Source: Bordetella parapertussis
GTDB taxonomy: Bacteria > Pseudomonadota > Gammaproteobacteria > Burkholderiales > Burkholderiaceae_D
Assembly (NCBI GenBank): GCA_945866125.1
Contig: CAMBFZ010000011.1
Location: 54,556 to 118,555, forward strand
DNA: 64,000 nt
Direction: 5' to 3'
Shown here: one piece after another, positions 8,847-16,267 of the stretch
Layout of the letters: every line of letters starts with the position of its first letter
Position numbering within the stretch: position 1 is the first letter of the stretch
Program-made: the position numbers and the translations under genes
Notes under the pieces: generated by a model
Database searches by the model: none
The model's input: only the letters and a program-made list of their open reading frames with translations
What the model was told of the DNA's origin: nothing

Positions 8847-8854
8847 TCAGTTTC

Positions 8855-8893
8855 AAACAAAAAGCCCACCTCATTGAGGTGGGCTTTTTGTTT
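8855..8893. terminator. Rho-independent terminator after tRNA-His
   Basis: An 18-bp perfect inverted repeat, arms 8855-8872 and 8876-8893, with the three-base loop ATT. The GC core GCCCACCTC/GAGGTGGGC is flanked by A and T tracts, so it should work in both directions. It ends the tRNA-His transcript and could also stop the minus-strand lipoprotein transcript from 8993. Confidence 0.88.
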
Positions 8894-8992
8894 GATACAG
8901 CGACAGACCCGTATTCTGTTTACCACCGTCCGTCAAGGCACTGGCTTAATCAAACAGAGCACTGTCTTGTTTGATCGTTCATCTACACATCA

Positions 8993-9835
8993 TCACGGCA
9001 CCGCCACATCTTTTTGTGCGATGAAGGCTTCAGCGCTTGCCCGATCAGCCGTCGTACCCACAATGATGAGTTGAGTTTTGCCAACTAAGACCGAACCCCC
9101 AACCGAGGTCGGAACCTTAACCTTATAGCTCACCGCATTACCTGTGAAGGATTGGCCAGATTGTTTGCATACCGGAGCAGCTGCCGTTTTAGCTTTGTAG
9201 GACAACACAACATCAAATATATTCTTATTGCTTGCCCGAGGCGTGATCTGCCCACTGATCACGCATTCTCCCAAGTTGTCCTTGAGAACACCATCACCCG
9301 TCACCGCGCCACCAATATCGATACTCAGTATTCCAAAATCGTTGCCCAACCACGACCCGTCCCAATCACCCGCGATCGTTGCAATCGTTGCCGCAACGTT
9401 GTAATCAAAGTCGACACTATCAGGGCTAGTCGCGGCGAATGTATTCTTCCCAAACATGGTCGAGACGGTCGCAGTAAATGAAGTACCAGCCACATAATCG
9501 GCATTCAACGCCCCATCAAACACGGTGCCGGCAGAAACATATTGTTTCAACGCGCCTGCAGAAGACGAATAGGTCGCTCCGTTAGAGGAGCCAGACTTTG
9601 CGTTGAAGACGTTGTCCAAGCGGGGCCCAGCCGCAAGTTGCGTACTCCCGATGATCCACGCTTCGTTATTCTCCAACAACAGCACGGCAGCATCACCTGC
9701 TGTAGCACTGAACCGATAAAGCCCTTCAGGCTTGGCGCCAGTAATCGTCGGGCCGCTGCTCCCACCACCGCAAGCGGCAAGCAAGGCCGACCCGGCCGCC
9801 AGAAGAGCAATACTGAGCTTCGTTTTGTTCAACAT
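8993..9835 (-). CDS. Hypothetical lipoprotein
   Basis: 280 residues with a classic lipoprotein signal: basic start MLNKTKLSIALLAAG and lipobox LLAAC with cysteine 22, followed by a glycine-serine linker GGGSSG. It should be anchored to the outer membrane because no aspartate follows the cysteine. The rest is rich in glycine, alanine, serine and threonine with alternating hydrophobic residues, suggesting beta-structure, plus two cysteines (in GECVIS and APVCKQ) that could form a disulfide. I recognise no domain. The GLYRFSATAGDAAVLLLENNEAW segment (in pieces) resembles the repeated beta-sheet style of other Burkholderiales lipoproteins. It is a single gene. Confidence 0.8.
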   Translation of the reverse strand: MLNKTKLSIALLAAGSALLAACGGGSSGPTITGAKPEGLYRFSATAGDAAVLLLENNEAWIIGSTQLAAGPRLDNVFNAKSGSSNGATYSSSAGALKQYVSAGTVFDGALNADYVAGTSFTATVSTMFGKNTFAATSPDSVDFDYNVAATIATIAGDWDGSWLGNDFGILSIDIGGAVTGDGVLKDNLGECVISGQITPRASNKNIFDVVLSYKAKTAAAPVCKQSGQSFTGNAVSYKVKVPTSVGGSVLVGKTQLIIVGTTADRASAEAFIAQKDVAVP

Positions 9836-10022
9836 AAGAATCCTTCCAGATAAATTAATAAAAGAGCAATTATCTTATCTGGTTATGCGTCTTGTTATGT
9901 TGTTTTGAAAACTTTCTACGTACTCCTGCTGTTGATGCAACATTGTCGTTTTGATGCACTTCGATCAGCGTAAGCACATGCAGCGTAGATGGGGCGGTCG
10001 CCGCGCAAGGGCACGAACGCCA

Positions 10023-12695
10023 TCAGGCCGGCTCAAAAAACTGCCCGCTAAGCAGCATCGCCGGTATGTCCTCTGCCGGTACCGGCCGCGAGATCAAATA
10101 CCCCTGCACCTCGTCACATCCCATTTCCTGCAAGCTGAACAGTTGCTCCGGTGTTTCGACCCCCTCAGCTACAACGGTAATGGTGAGCGTGCGGCCAATA
10201 GAAATAATGGCTTCACATAAGGCCCGGCTCTGGGGATCTTTTCCAAGTTTGCGTATAAATGATTGGTCAATTTTCACCACATCGATATCAAGACTTTGCA
10301 GCTTGGACAGCGAGGAATAGCCCGTTCCAAAATCGTCAATCTGCAACTCAATACCCATCGCACGCAACAGGCGCAATTCTTCCGGCGCACTGCCCTCCTC
10401 ATCAAGGATGCTCGTCTCTGTCAACTCAATGGCAATCAGCGACGGAGAAATATGTTGCTCATCAATCGCAGCGCGCAGCAGACGACGCAGACGATCATCC
10501 TTTAACTGCAGTGCCGACACATTGACCGACACCGGTTGTAACGGCAAACCGGCATCACGCCATTGCACAATCTGCGCACAGACTTTTTTAACGACTAATT
10601 CACCAAGCGGAATAATCAAACGTGTTTGTTCAGCGAGCGCAATAAATTCAAGCGGCGACAGCAAACCACGCTCTGGATGACGCCATCGCAGCAGCGCCTC
10701 CATACTGCAAAACTCGCCCGTCGACGTACGTGCGCGCGGCTGGTAATACATCACAAATTCGTCGTTTGCAATCGCCTGTTCTAAGGCGTGCTCAAGCGTA
10801 ATACGGTCATTTATTTTTTGTGAAAATTTTTCATCATAGTGACAATATCGGCCCTTGCCATCGGATTTGGCCACATACATCGCAATGTCTGCACACTGCA
10901 GCAAACCATCGACATCACGCGCATCGGTCGGATAGGTACTAATGCCCATCGACGCTTTAACAGAAAAATTTTTCCACACATTCAGCGCATTGAGATTACC
11001 AATCACATCAATTAATTCTCGCCCAATCTGGTTCAGGTCTACCCCATCGTCCAGATTTTCGACAATGACCGTAAATTCATCCCCACCAAGCCGAGTCAAA
11101 TGATCGGTCACGCGCACGGCACCACGCAAGGCTTCCGCCACGCGACACAGCACCTCATCACCTGCCTTATGACCCAGCGCATCATTGATGTCTTTAAAAT
11201 TATCAAGATCGATATAGAGTAAGGACAGACGGTTCCCTTGCTTTTCAGCGCGCTCTAGTGCGCCCGGCAAATAATCGTTAAACCAATGACGATTGGGCAG
11301 ACCGGTCAGCGCATCCGTTCTCGCCATTTTCTCGATGGATTCAGTCTGCTGCCTGGCTTCCGAGATATCACGTATCGTGACCGCAATTCCATTTACGGAT
11401 CGCACTGCGCGCCGCTGAAACCAGCCGGGCAAATGCGGCTCACCTTGCAGCACATGAAACTCATCCTCATTAATACCTTCTGCCAAAACACGCCTCAAAA
11501 ATTGATGCAGGTAAAGGCGCTGCTTTTCATCAAACAAATCCAGGCTACTCTTGCCAATCAGGGCATGACGGGGCCTGCGCGTTATTTCTGCGGCGCGCTC
11601 GTTGCAATCCTCAATAACAAAATGACTTAAATCGCCGTCATCAGAATAAAGGGGCTGAACCATATAAAACGCTTCATGTGCGCCGTCTACCGCCAGCCTG
11701 AATGTTTTTTGAATCTGCGACTCCCGACGCCGGTGCGCTTTATTGCGAATTTGATTTGACGCGATTGAAAACGCAATCAGCAAAATAAGCGTACTCATTA
11801 CTACCGCTACACCAAGGTAGGTTTTTTCAGTCGACGCATACGACGCCATCGCATTTTTCGTACTGACTGCGGCCAGCGTAATGAGGGGATAAGCGGCGAG
11901 TTTTTTCCAGCCTATAATCCGCGCATCGTTATCAACGAATTTTTCTCCTGACTCGATCAGGGTGCCTTGGTTGCCTGTGAAGCGCGGATTTTCCCGATAA
12001 AAATTTTGTGCAGTATCATTCGCGCCGCCGACTTTACTTACCATGACCGGTCCGTCGGCAAATCGCACCGAAATAAAATCATCTTGCGATAGCATCGAAT
12101 CGTCGTGAAAGCTCGTCATTAATTCGGACTCAATGGCAATCAGCACGATGCCATCAAACGACCCATCTGGTTTATTAAAACGCCGAACAAAACGGATAAT
12201 TTTTTTATTAGCGAAGCCGCCCCGACCCAGGGTTGGATAATTAATGATGAGACTAGAACCAGAGGATTCTTTCGCTTTCTTGAAAAAATCCAGGTCGCCC
12301 ATATAGGTACCTTTGGCTAAATTTCTGGTACCCGTGACTGCAATGCCCTGCGCATTAATCGCTACTGGATAAATCGCATTTTGATACACCCCTTTGCGGA
12401 ACTGCTCTTCGAGATCCAGCTTACTGGCATCACGCTCCCACTCATACTTAATCACCAGAGAAAGCTGATCAATCTGCATCACCGTTTGCTGCACCTGCTC
12501 GGCATAGGTATTAGCACGGGCACGTACTTCAGCACAGACTTTCTCGACGAGTTGTTCACGATCGAAATAGATTTTCGTTAATACCAAACCCCAAATCAAC
12601 GACAACAAGACACCGCACACAACTACCCAGGACAACAAGATTTTCTTGTTGTCCTGTCTTCTTTGTTGCAGGGACTGCTCGCGTTCGTTTGGCAT
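10023..12695 (-). CDS. Sensor diguanylate cyclase/phosphodiesterase (Cache-PAS-GGDEF-EAL)
   Basis: 890 residues, an inner-membrane cyclic-di-GMP enzyme. Order: membrane segment about 18-41, periplasmic Cache-like sensor about 42-290, second membrane segment about 293-314, PAS-like domain about 330-447, GGDEF about 455-615, EAL about 630-890. The GGDEF core is intact (RLGGDEF, GG at 537-538) and an RxxD inhibitory site (RVTD, 528-531) lies five residues before it. The EAL core is also intact (MEALLRWRHP), as are NVSALQL, ELTET, DDFGTGYSS and DVVKIDQSF. Both activities are therefore possible. The frame extends 26 codons upstream to a TTG; I prefer the ATG at 12695. No partner gene is adjacent. 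Confidence 0.9.
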   Translation of the reverse strand: MPNEREQSLQQRRQDNKKILLSWVVVCGVLLSLIWGLVLTKIYFDREQLVEKVCAEVRARANTYAEQVQQTVMQIDQLSLVIKYEWERDASKLDLEEQFRKGVYQNAIYPVAINAQGIAVTGTRNLAKGTYMGDLDFFKKAKESSGSSLIINYPTLGRGGFANKKIIRFVRRFNKPDGSFDGIVLIAIESELMTSFHDDSMLSQDDFISVRFADGPVMVSKVGGANDTAQNFYRENPRFTGNQGTLIESGEKFVDNDARIIGWKKLAAYPLITLAAVSTKNAMASYASTEKTYLGVAVVMSTLILLIAFSIASNQIRNKAHRRRESQIQKTFRLAVDGAHEAFYMVQPLYSDDGDLSHFVIEDCNERAAEITRRPRHALIGKSSLDLFDEKQRLYLHQFLRRVLAEGINEDEFHVLQGEPHLPGWFQRRAVRSVNGIAVTIRDISEARQQTESIEKMARTDALTGLPNRHWFNDYLPGALERAEKQGNRLSLLYIDLDNFKDINDALGHKAGDEVLCRVAEALRGAVRVTDHLTRLGGDEFTVIVENLDDGVDLNQIGRELIDVIGNLNALNVWKNFSVKASMGISTYPTDARDVDGLLQCADIAMYVAKSDGKGRYCHYDEKFSQKINDRITLEHALEQAIANDEFVMYYQPRARTSTGEFCSMEALLRWRHPERGLLSPLEFIALAEQTRLIIPLGELVVKKVCAQIVQWRDAGLPLQPVSVNVSALQLKDDRLRRLLRAAIDEQHISPSLIAIELTETSILDEEGSAPEELRLLRAMGIELQIDDFGTGYSSLSKLQSLDIDVVKIDQSFIRKLGKDPQSRALCEAIISIGRTLTITVVAEGVETPEQLFSLQEMGCDEVQGYLISRPVPAEDIPAMLLSGQFFEPA
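12629..12655. repeat. 12-bp perfect inverted repeat in the 5' coding region
   Basis: AGGACAACAAGA (12629-12640), spacer TTT, then TCTTGTTGTCCT (12644-12655). It lies about 40-65 bases inside the GGDEF-EAL gene, where its RNA would form a 12-bp hairpin with a three-base loop near the ribosome-binding region. A third copy of the core GACAACAAGA occurs at 12601-12610. It may affect translation, or may simply reflect codon use for QDNKKILLS. Confidence 0.6.
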
Positions 12696-13017
12696 GACGA
12701 TGGCACCATGAAAGGCGCCCTTAAAATGAAGACAGGGTAAGTAGCGGAGGATTAATTGATTGCCATTATGCAAGAGCGGGACTAAAAATCATAATTCCCA
12801 TAGAGCAACACTTATTCATAGGCGAATAATCAACGCATGCTTTAAAGCCGCAAACAATATCGGGGGATGTGGTTGACTGCGATTCGTCGAACAAATCACC
12901 CAGTCAATTATTCAGCGGCTACAATGATGACAAGTCAGGGTGAGTTCGTTGCTTATTGTCGGTAGCCGGCACGCCAGATGCTTTTTTATTATTAAAATCT
13001 ACAGCGAAAGGGAGATC
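12696..13017. other. Divergent intergenic region
   Basis: 322 bases between two divergently read genes. It must contain both promoters, but I see no convincing paired -35/-10; a TACAAT at about 12919-12924 could be the -10 for the downstream lipoprotein. No repeat or RNA gene is evident. The frame upstream of the lipoprotein start is open but has no family character. Confidence 0.4.
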
Positions 13018-13296
13018 ATGCAACACAAAAATCTAATCATATTGCCGGCTGTCTTAATGATTGTCGCTTGCGGCGGTACTTATCAGGTCACGCCAGCTAA
13101 TCCGGCTCAGGCCACGCCTAAGAGCTTTGCCAATGATGAAATTGCCTGTAACCAGACCAATTTCTTTGTCTCGTCTTCTACGAGCGGCCCGCAAACGGTA
13201 TACATGACCGACAGCTATCTTGCCTGCATGAAATCCAAAGGCTGGAACTTCAATAAAACCAGCAGCAAATTTTCTTTCATTAAATCGGCCGATTAA
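13018..13296 (+). CDS. Small hypothetical lipoprotein
   Basis: 92 residues. The start at 13018 is supported by GGGAG seven bases upstream; an in-frame extension to 12940 is not needed. The signal peptide MQHKNLIILPAVLMIVAC has a lipobox-like VAC with cysteine 18 followed by GGTY, so the protein should be lipidated and exported. The mature part holds two further cysteines (EIACNQT and LACMKSKGW) about 37 residues apart. The ending CMKSKGWNF is a pattern found in many short secreted proteobacterial proteins where the gene product is described only as hypothetical. No function can be assigned. Confidence 0.75.
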   Translation: MQHKNLIILPAVLMIVACGGTYQVTPANPAQATPKSFANDEIACNQTNFFVSSSTSGPQTVYMTDSYLACMKSKGWNFNKTSSKFSFIKSAD

Positions 13297-13306
13297 TTTT
13301 CAACAA

Positions 13307-13365
13307 AAAAACTGTGCCGGCTAATTAGCTGGAGGAAATGCACTAGCTTACCCGGCACAGTTTTT
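13307..13365. terminator. Convergent bidirectional terminator
   Basis: Fourteen-bp arms AAAAACTGTGCCGG (13307-13320) and its exact complement (13352-13365) enclose a 31-base loop that contains a smaller TAGCT/AGCTA pairing. A and T tracts on the outside allow termination from both sides. It separates the lipoprotein gene from the convergent GIY-YIG gene. Confidence 0.8.
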
Positions 13366-13375
13366 CGTCTTTCTA

Positions 13376-13702
13376 CTACGCCTGCCAGACACCGTACCCC
13401 GCTTCCCTTAGCCGAATAGCCAAATCTACCTCCATATATCGGGCATCTTCATAGGGCATCGGGTTGCAGCTTGCGTAAAGTGCCGGTAAAAGCTGCAAAC
13501 CGAACTTTTGCACGTATTTATTCGCCTGAATGCCAGCTTTGTGTTTATCGAAGCGGAGATCCGGATCGAGACCAGTCATGCCGACATACACGCACGGCTT
13601 ACCTGACAAATAATTTGGATTCGCTTTTTTAAATTTTGGTTCATATAAAACGTCACGCGATAGTTCAATCACGTAAACGTTGTGTTTAGCCGGTATGCGC
13701 AT
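13376..13702 (-). CDS. GIY-YIG superfamily protein, small
   Basis: 108 residues. The N-terminal part reads NVYVIEL ... KPCVYVGMTGLDPDLRFDKHKAG, which fits the GIY-YIG nuclease core with YV replacing GIY, CVYVGMT as the YIG strand, and the following arginine (in LRFDKH) as the expected catalytic arginine. The C-terminal AR-YMEVDLAIRLREAGYGVW contains the glutamate that usually binds metal, and the overall size matches single-domain UvrC/YhbQ-like proteins. Whether it cuts DNA is unknown. Its start codon overlaps the end of the RarD-type gene by 17 bases, so the two are translated from one transcript. Confidence 0.75.
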   Translation of the reverse strand: MRIPAKHNVYVIELSRDVLYEPKFKKANPNYLSGKPCVYVGMTGLDPDLRFDKHKAGIQANKYVQKFGLQLLPALYASCNPMPYEDARYMEVDLAIRLREAGYGVWQA

Positions 13703-14582
13703 TTTTATTCAAACTGCCGCGTAAAAATATGGCACCCTCCAGCACAAGAAAAAATACAGCCAGCCAGATTGGGCCATAGGTAAACCACTCGGCAGATTCG
13801 ATTGTTTCACCCAGTATTAACCCCACCAGTAGCAGCAGCACAGGTTCAACATAACCAAGCAAGCCGAACACGCTAAAACTCAATATCCTGGCTGCGATGA
13901 AATACGTGCCTAAGGCCAGCGCGCTAAGAAATCCTAATAACGGAATCAGTCCCAGCAATGCGGGATAGGCGGAAATCATCAGCCAATTTACTTCGCCGAC
14001 GAACGCAAACCAGACTGCTGCGGGAAGTAACAGCGTCATATCAAACCAAAGCCCTCCCAAATGATTCAAATCGAACTGGCGGCGTAATCCAAAATAAATC
14101 GGATAACCAAAAGCGACAAGCGCCGCCTCAAAGGAAAAACTTCCCACCTGCACCAACTCGCTCGCCACGCCGACGCAAGCCGATAGGGTCGCCAATTTTT
14201 GCCAGCCACTTAATTTTTCTTTAAAGACAAGACGCCCGGTTAATACCATCGTCAACGGCAACATAAAATAGCCGAGTGAGACTTCAAGTGCTTTCCCATG
14301 CATAGGCGCCCACAAAAACAGCCACAACTGAACACCAATGAGGCTCGATGAAAACAGCAGCACCAATATCAATGCCGGCTGTACTGTTAGCCGGGCCCAG
14401 ATACGCCTGACTAAATGAAACGCCCCAATGCGCCAGGTGAAAAGCCATAGAAACGGCAGTGTGAACAAAATACGCCAGGCAAAGATATCTTCGCCATTGA
14501 GCGGTTCAAGTAGGGTGCTGTAAAAATACAAAAATCCAAACAGCATCGACGAGAACACGGAAAGAAGGACGCCTTTTATCAT
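13686..14582 (-). CDS. rarD: EamA/RarD-family transporter
   Basis: 298 residues with ten hydrophobic segments in two EamA repeats, as in RarD (chloramphenicol-sensitive protein), an inner-membrane exporter-like protein of the drug/metabolite transporter superfamily. Typical RarD features are the start GVLLSVFSSMLFGFLYFY, LNGEDIFAWRILFTLP and the C-terminal half YFIAARILSFSVFGLLGYVEP in successive pieces. The substrate is not known for the family. The gene is first in a two-gene unit with the GIY-YIG gene. An FNR-like site lies about 96 bases upstream of its start, but could belong to the divergent small gene. Confidence 0.85.
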   Translation of the reverse strand: MIKGVLLSVFSSMLFGFLYFYSTLLEPLNGEDIFAWRILFTLPFLWLFTWRIGAFHLVRRIWARLTVQPALILVLLFSSSLIGVQLWLFLWAPMHGKALEVSLGYFMLPLTMVLTGRLVFKEKLSGWQKLATLSACVGVASELVQVGSFSFEAALVAFGYPIYFGLRRQFDLNHLGGLWFDMTLLLPAAVWFAFVGEVNWLMISAYPALLGLIPLLGFLSALALGTYFIAARILSFSVFGLLGYVEPVLLLLVGLILGETIESAEWFTYGPIWLAVFFLVLEGAIFLRGSLNKNAHTG

Positions 14583-14677
14583 GGAATTTTCACCCCCTCT
14601 TTTAGGGAGCTTATTAAAAACCCATAGTGTACCGGCTCAATCCGATCAGAAGAATTACCCTTGATACAAAAGTAATT

Positions 14678-14691
14678 TTGACTTGCATCAA
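14678..14691. promoter_or_regulatory. FNR/Anr-like site
   Basis: TTGAC-TTGC-ATCAA matches 9 of the 10 defined bases of the FNR consensus TTGAT-N4-ATCAA. It lies between the divergent rarD (start 14582) and the small gene at 14760. The same half-site pair, TTGAC-N4-ATCAA on the minus strand, recurs before the desaturase gene at 16201-16214. No FNR gene is in the window. Confidence 0.45.
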
Positions 14692-14759
14692 CTCTGAGCA
14701 CGGTGCGTAGAAATTAAACTAGCAGCGTAGTTCAAAAAAACCTGATTAGAGCGAATCCA

Positions 14760-14948
14760 ATGCAATCACACAAACATGCTGAATTGATTAAAAAATGGGC
14801 AGCCGGATTTGAAGTTGAACGCTTACAAAATGGCGAATGGGTAGACGATTTTTTTCCATCCTGGATGGACACTGATTTATTTCGTCTCAAAGAATCCGAC
14901 CGGCATTGTGGTGCACAATCCACCGCCAATCACCCTGTCGATCCTTGA
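14760..14948 (+). CDS. Small phage-type protein of unknown function
   Basis: 62 residues. MQSHKHAELIKKWAAGFEVER ... NGEWVDDFFPSWMDTDLFRLKES follows a pattern known from short proteins of tailed phages and prophages: a helix HAELIKKWA, then a compact beta part ending in PSW...YRIKP-like sequence. No catalytic motif is recognisable and no signal peptide is present. The ribosome-binding site is weak (GAGCG). It stands alone with no phage neighbours, so it may be a domesticated remnant. It is read away from rarD and toward the convergent desaturase gene. Confidence 0.6.
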   Translation: MQSHKHAELIKKWAAGFEVERLQNGEWVDDFFPSWMDTDLFRLKESDRHCGAQSTANHPVDP

Positions 14949-15012
14949 TAGTCCGTGCTAGTAGGATAGGAACCGCCTCGACCGCACAAAGGAGGCAATA
15001 GGATGACAGCGC

Positions 15013-16143
15013 TTAAACGGACAGGACAACGGGAACAGAATCAGCCAGTTTATTGCCAGAAAAATCCAGCCACGCTTTGTTTTCGTAATCATAAAGCTTG
15101 CAGATGCGTGCCGCCTCAACATACCAGCGCCAGGAGAATTTTTGCACAATAATCCGGTTCGGCATCTGCTCTTCAAGTCGGCTTTGCGCTTCCTTTAAAT
15201 GATATAGCGGCACGCCCATATCAACATGATGCGCCGTATGCTCCATGATGTGATGCAGCAAGGAACCCAGATAATAATCAAACTTGAGATGTACCGTGGT
15301 GGAGACAAAAGGCTGTGCTCTGATCCATTCGGATTTTTTATCGTACCAGGCAATGGCGGGGTGGGTATGGTGGACATAGACAACAAATCCAATCATCGCA
15401 TTCCAAAAAGCGGTGGGCACAATAAAGCCGGCAAATAATACGTGCCAGACTGACTGATCGTTCGCCTGCGCTGCCAATGTGAGGGCGACAATCCACCCCA
15501 TCGCAAAAGCACTGATCAGCAAATTGTCTTTCAAAAAGATGGCTCGGTTAGCCGGCTTGTATTTTTTATTCGGAAAAAATAAACGCTTCCACCATATCTC
15601 AATAAAGTAATACAGTGCGGGCCCAAAACCACTACGATAAATCTGCTCCAATTTTTTTCGCCAGGGAGGGAGTAGGTCAAACTCGGCCTTCGATAAAGGC
15701 GCCCAAACAAAATCAAATCCTTTCAGATTCGTTTGCCCGTGATGAATGACATTATGACCGACATCCCATAGGCTGTAGGGCGTCAAGGAAGGCAGGAAAG
15801 CCAGCCGGCCTAAGAATTTATTGAGACCCCGATGCGGGGTAAAACTCTGATGACATGCGTCATGACCAAGAATAAATATACGCCCAGTGATAAACCCGGC
15901 GATCAGTCCAAAGACGATTTTGAAGAAAAAACTGTCGAGGTAAACAGTCAAAAATAATGCGGCGACCCACAGCGACGCATCCAGTCCCAACAGGAAGATT
16001 GCCCACGCCGTATTTTTCCGACTCATCGGCTCAAGCCAGGCACGAATGCGTTTACGATGCGGCAGGGGTTGGTTGACTGCCAACGGCACATTATCCGAAT
16101 AGGCCGATACCGCCGTATCGGCGGCAAATCCATCGAGCATCAT
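15013..16143 (-). CDS. Membrane fatty acid desaturase
   Basis: 376 residues, integral membrane di-iron desaturase. The three histidine boxes are complete: HDACH (94-98), HNVIHH (130-135) and HTAHH (302-306), and hydrophobic stretches flank them (about 48-92 and 207-258). The family introduces double bonds into membrane lipid acyl chains with oxygen and an electron donor; regiospecificity cannot be read from the sequence, though the HDACHQSF box resembles delta-9/omega-type (DesA-like) enzymes. The ATG pair at 16138-16143 follows AAGGAAGC. An FNR-like site at 16201-16214 sits about 60 bases upstream, which would suit an oxygen-requiring enzyme. Confidence 0.9.
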   Translation of the reverse strand: MMLDGFAADTAVSAYSDNVPLAVNQPLPHRKRIRAWLEPMSRKNTAWAIFLLGLDASLWVAALFLTVYLDSFFFKIVFGLIAGFITGRIFILGHDACHQSFTPHRGLNKFLGRLAFLPSLTPYSLWDVGHNVIHHGQTNLKGFDFVWAPLSKAEFDLLPPWRKKLEQIYRSGFGPALYYFIEIWWKRLFFPNKKYKPANRAIFLKDNLLISAFAMGWIVALTLAAQANDQSVWHVLFAGFIVPTAFWNAMIGFVVYVHHTHPAIAWYDKKSEWIRAQPFVSTTVHLKFDYYLGSLLHHIMEHTAHHVDMGVPLYHLKEAQSRLEEQMPNRIIVQKFSWRWYVEAARICKLYDYENKAWLDFSGNKLADSVPVVLSV

Positions 16144-16200
16144 CCGCTTCCTTGTTTAATTTTCCGAGTTTGATAGTAATTAAGCGGAAAATTAAGTGCC

Positions 16201-16214
16201 TTGATCTGAGTCAA
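16201..16214. promoter_or_regulatory. FNR/Anr-like site upstream of the desaturase
   Basis: TTGAT-CTGA-GTCAA, which on the minus strand is TTGAC-N4-ATCAA, has 9 of 10 defined bases of the FNR palindrome. It is 58-71 bases upstream of the desaturase start codon. The same arrangement occurs at 14678-14691. Confidence 0.45.
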
Positions 16215-16267
16215 AATTACCAAAACAGTATTTTTAAACCTCCTATTCAGGGCGGCCACTGGGGCAA

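Noticed and set aside
8711..8926. Minus-strand frame covering tRNA-His
   Set aside because: It is the antisense of the tRNA and its terminator; such frames are often mis-annotated as proteins.
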